DNA of 7,248 bases from Leucothrix mucor (GTDB lineage Bacteria; Pseudomonadota; Gammaproteobacteria; Thiotrichales; Thiotrichaceae), in NCBI GenBank assembly GCA_011322515.1, contig DRMS01000004.1:1-7248 (forward strand). Reading direction: 5' to 3'. The notes beneath the pieces are model-generated. The model ran no database searches. It was not told the DNA's origin and saw only the letters and a program-made list of their open reading frames with translations. Below, piece after piece: positions 6,311 to 7,248 of this stretch. The first letter of the stretch is position 1; the number at the start of each line of letters is the position of its first letter. Both the position numbers and the translations under genes were made by a program.

Positions 6311-6333
6311 TATTTTGCTACCTATTTGCTACC
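6311..6333. repeat. Tandem duplication of TATTTGCTACC
   Basis: TATTTTGCTACC (6311-6322) is directly followed by TATTTGCTACC (6323-6333), two copies differing by one T. They lie 62 bases after the tRNA 3' end. On the minus strand they read as repeated GGTAGCAAATA. Paired direct repeats near a tRNA can be recombinase arm sites or chance slippage; I cannot tell which. Confidence 0.55.
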
Positions 6334-6549
6334 TTAGGATTGATTTCACCCTTATTTTCCCACTATTCAGCTTTTCTGAAACCTAAAAATCATAGAGTCG
6401 CCGCTAGGTGATTTTTTTGGCAAACCGCCTAAGCGTCATAAAAAAGAAGTTGAATAGGAAAACGAGTGGATTAGCCTTTGATTGAGTCTAGCGGATTATT
6501 TTTTCACTGTAGATTTTTTCGCCAAATGGGAATGCTCCGCAAGGTGTTG

Positions 6550-6602
6550 GATGTGCGCAGTCACTTTTTATTATTTGCTTGCTCTGGTAGTGACGCCGCA
6601 TC
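6550..6602. repeat. Imperfect inverted repeat in the gene-poor region
   Basis: GATGTGCGCAGTCACT (6550-6565) and AGTGACGCCGCATC (6589-6602) pair through an exact GTCACT/AGTGAC core, with mismatches and a two-base length difference further out. The loop is 23 bases and AT-rich. There is no T-run, so no terminator is claimed. Confidence 0.5.
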
Positions 6603-6860
6603 TGATTTACTTCGTTGATGAATCCGACGAATAAAAGCATAAACCTTGCCACTCCCCAGTTTGTCGCGTCTAGGTTATAGTTATACCGTGGCTATGCCTT
6701 GTCATGTGCGCTATGCCATCCTCTCGCATTGCCTCACTGCACCCCCTTGCCATTCACACCCTTTCGCTTTGTTATGCCGTGCCTTTGTTTGTTTTGCTAC
6801 AAAAAGAAGTAAAAAAGACGCTTCTTAACGCTTAAGATAGAATAAAAATAACGTACTTTA

Positions 6861-6890
6861 AAAACCATCTCAGAATGGCGATGGTTTTCT
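6861..6890. terminator. Possible bidirectional intrinsic terminator
   Basis: Nine-base perfect arms AAAACCATC (6861-6869) and GATGGTTTT (6880-6888) surround a ten-base loop, with Ts at the 3' end on + and AAAA/TTTT symmetry giving a T-run on the minus strand too. It lies just past the 3' end of the minus-strand transposase stub and could close transcription from either side. Confidence 0.6.
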
Positions 6891-6927
6891 ATTGTCTGGA
6901 TTTATTGCTATTCAGGTAAAATATAAA

Positions 6928-7017
6928 CTACTTTTTAGGTATATATGAAGAATGATTATTTTTACGTACAACAACTTCTAATGTGTCTTTACTGACATCA
7001 ATACCACAGAAATTCAT
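6928..7017 (-). pseudogene. IS110-family transposase, 5' stub
   Basis: On the minus strand an ATG at 7017 opens a 29-residue frame beginning MNFCGIDVSKDTLEVVVRKN and ending in a TAG at 6928-6930. GIDVSKDTLEV is the hallmark N-terminus of IS110-family (DEDD, RuvC-like) recombinases; its D is the first catalytic acid. A strong Shine-Dalgarno, AAGGAAG, lies at 7026-7032, eight bases upstream, so the start is well supported. Intact family members run to roughly 300-400 residues; the remaining RuvC-like region and the C-terminal catalytic-serine domain are missing. Sequence beyond the stop shows no continuation in any frame, so this is a deletion remnant and not a simple frameshift. A short real peptide gene is unlikely. 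Confidence 0.75.
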
Positions 7018-7036
7018 TGTCTTATCTTCCTTTTAT

Positions 7037-7248
7037 GTAACTTCTCATAACTTGCAGGTAGCCTTATAAAACAATAGCTTATAGTGTTTTATAAAATCAG
7101 AAATGATTATTTTTATAGCTAAATTTCATTTTTTCACTTTCTAAAAAGAAAAAATCAATGGTTTAGCTATGCTAAAAACCAAGATGTCTATTTTTTGGTC
7201 GCTACAAGTTATTGATTTTAAACGTGCCTGTGGATTATGAGAAGTTAC
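7037..7248. repeat. Perfect 14-base inverted repeats bounding the region upstream of the transposase stub
   Basis: GTAACTTCTCATAA at 7037-7050 and its exact reverse complement TTATGAGAAGTTAC at 7235-7248 bound a 212-base block. Inside the exact arms, another ten positions match at five sites, and the differences are all transitions. The right copy coincides with the window edge, so the repeat may extend further. The left copy ends just before the Shine-Dalgarno of the transposase stub. Confidence 0.8.
7037..7248 (-). ncRNA. Candidate bridge-RNA or leader region of the IS110 remnant
   Basis: IS110-group elements encode their guide (bridge) RNA in the non-coding end 5' of the recombinase gene; this block has that position relative to the stub. 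It contains several hairpins. TTATAAAACA (7064-7073) pairs perfectly with 7085-7094. ATAGCTAAA (7115-7123) pairs with 7162-7170. GGTTTAGC (7160-7167) pairs with GCTAAAAACC (7171-7180), with a two-base bulge. The last two share bases and exclude each other. No target- or donor-binding loop can be identified by eye, so the RNA call is inference from position and folding. Confidence 0.3.

Larger units (their letters stand above)
6301..6860. other. Gene-poor region downstream of the tRNA
   Basis: No convincing gene on either strand. The stretch holds a tandem repeat (6311-6333), an imperfect hairpin at 6402-6435 (CGCTAGGTG against ACCGCCTAAGCG with a bulge), an inverted repeat at 6550-6602, and a pyrimidine-rich patch at about 6640-6800. 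A 60-codon open frame crosses the patch (6646-6828), but its product is rich in Cys, His, Pro and Ser, has no recognisable domain and lacks a Shine-Dalgarno, so I take it as non-coding. On the minus strand just beyond the tRNA, short frames broken by stops could be the tail of a decayed tRNA-targeting integrase; this is only a suggestion. Confidence 0.6.

Noticed and set aside
6646..6828. 60-codon open frame on the + strand downstream of the tRNA
   Set aside because: The product is low-complexity and rich in Cys, His, Pro and Ser, there is no Shine-Dalgarno, no domain is recognisable, and the frame follows from the pyrimidine-rich composition of the patch.
1..7248. CRISPR array
   Set aside because: No regularly spaced direct repeats with unique spacers are present anywhere in the window.

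Overview
The window looks like chromosomal core sequence from an AT-rich gammaproteobacterium. Three full housekeeping genes lie on the + strand: gltD (glutamate synthase small subunit), dnaG (primase) and rpoD (sigma-70). They are preceded by the last 41 codons of gltB and followed by a CAU-anticodon tRNA. The protein sequences are of gammaproteobacterial type. DnaG has zinc ligands at the same residue numbers as E. coli, and the RpoD DNA-contact residues are offset from E. coli by exactly ten. The short GAGGCT/AGCCTC and GACGGCT/AGCCGTC palindromes between genes recall intergenic repeats I associate with Methylococcales and Thiotrichales, but that placement is a guess.

Layout. Positions 1-126 hold the gltB 3' end. 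Positions 127-278 hold a cluster of REP-like palindromes. gltD is 279-1727. Positions 1728-1865 contain a 25-bp-arm inverted repeat. dnaG is 1866-3602. A 620-base gene-free gap (3603-4222) carries a nested inverted-repeat, MITE-like element and, at its end, an extended -10 promoter for rpoD. rpoD is 4223-6118. The tRNA (6173-6249), most probably tRNA-Ile2 with a lysidine-modified wobble base, is followed by a good intrinsic terminator. The last kilobase is gene-poor: non-coding sequence with a tandem repeat, hairpins and a pyrimidine-rich patch, then a second terminator. On the minus strand follows the 5' stub of an IS110-family transposase, with its own strong Shine-Dalgarno and a hairpin-rich upstream region bounded by perfect 14-bp inverted repeats.

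Functionally, gltB and gltD encode the two subunits of NADPH glutamate synthase. dnaG and rpoD are members of the classic rpsU-dnaG-rpoD macromolecular-synthesis operon. Here that operon is rearranged: rpsU is absent from directly upstream of dnaG, where gltD stands instead, and rpoD is separated from dnaG by the repeat element and has its own promoter. The least explained parts are the nested palindrome at 3649-3994 and the IS110 stub with its upstream structured region (6928-7248). The latter could be a remnant bridge-RNA cassette.
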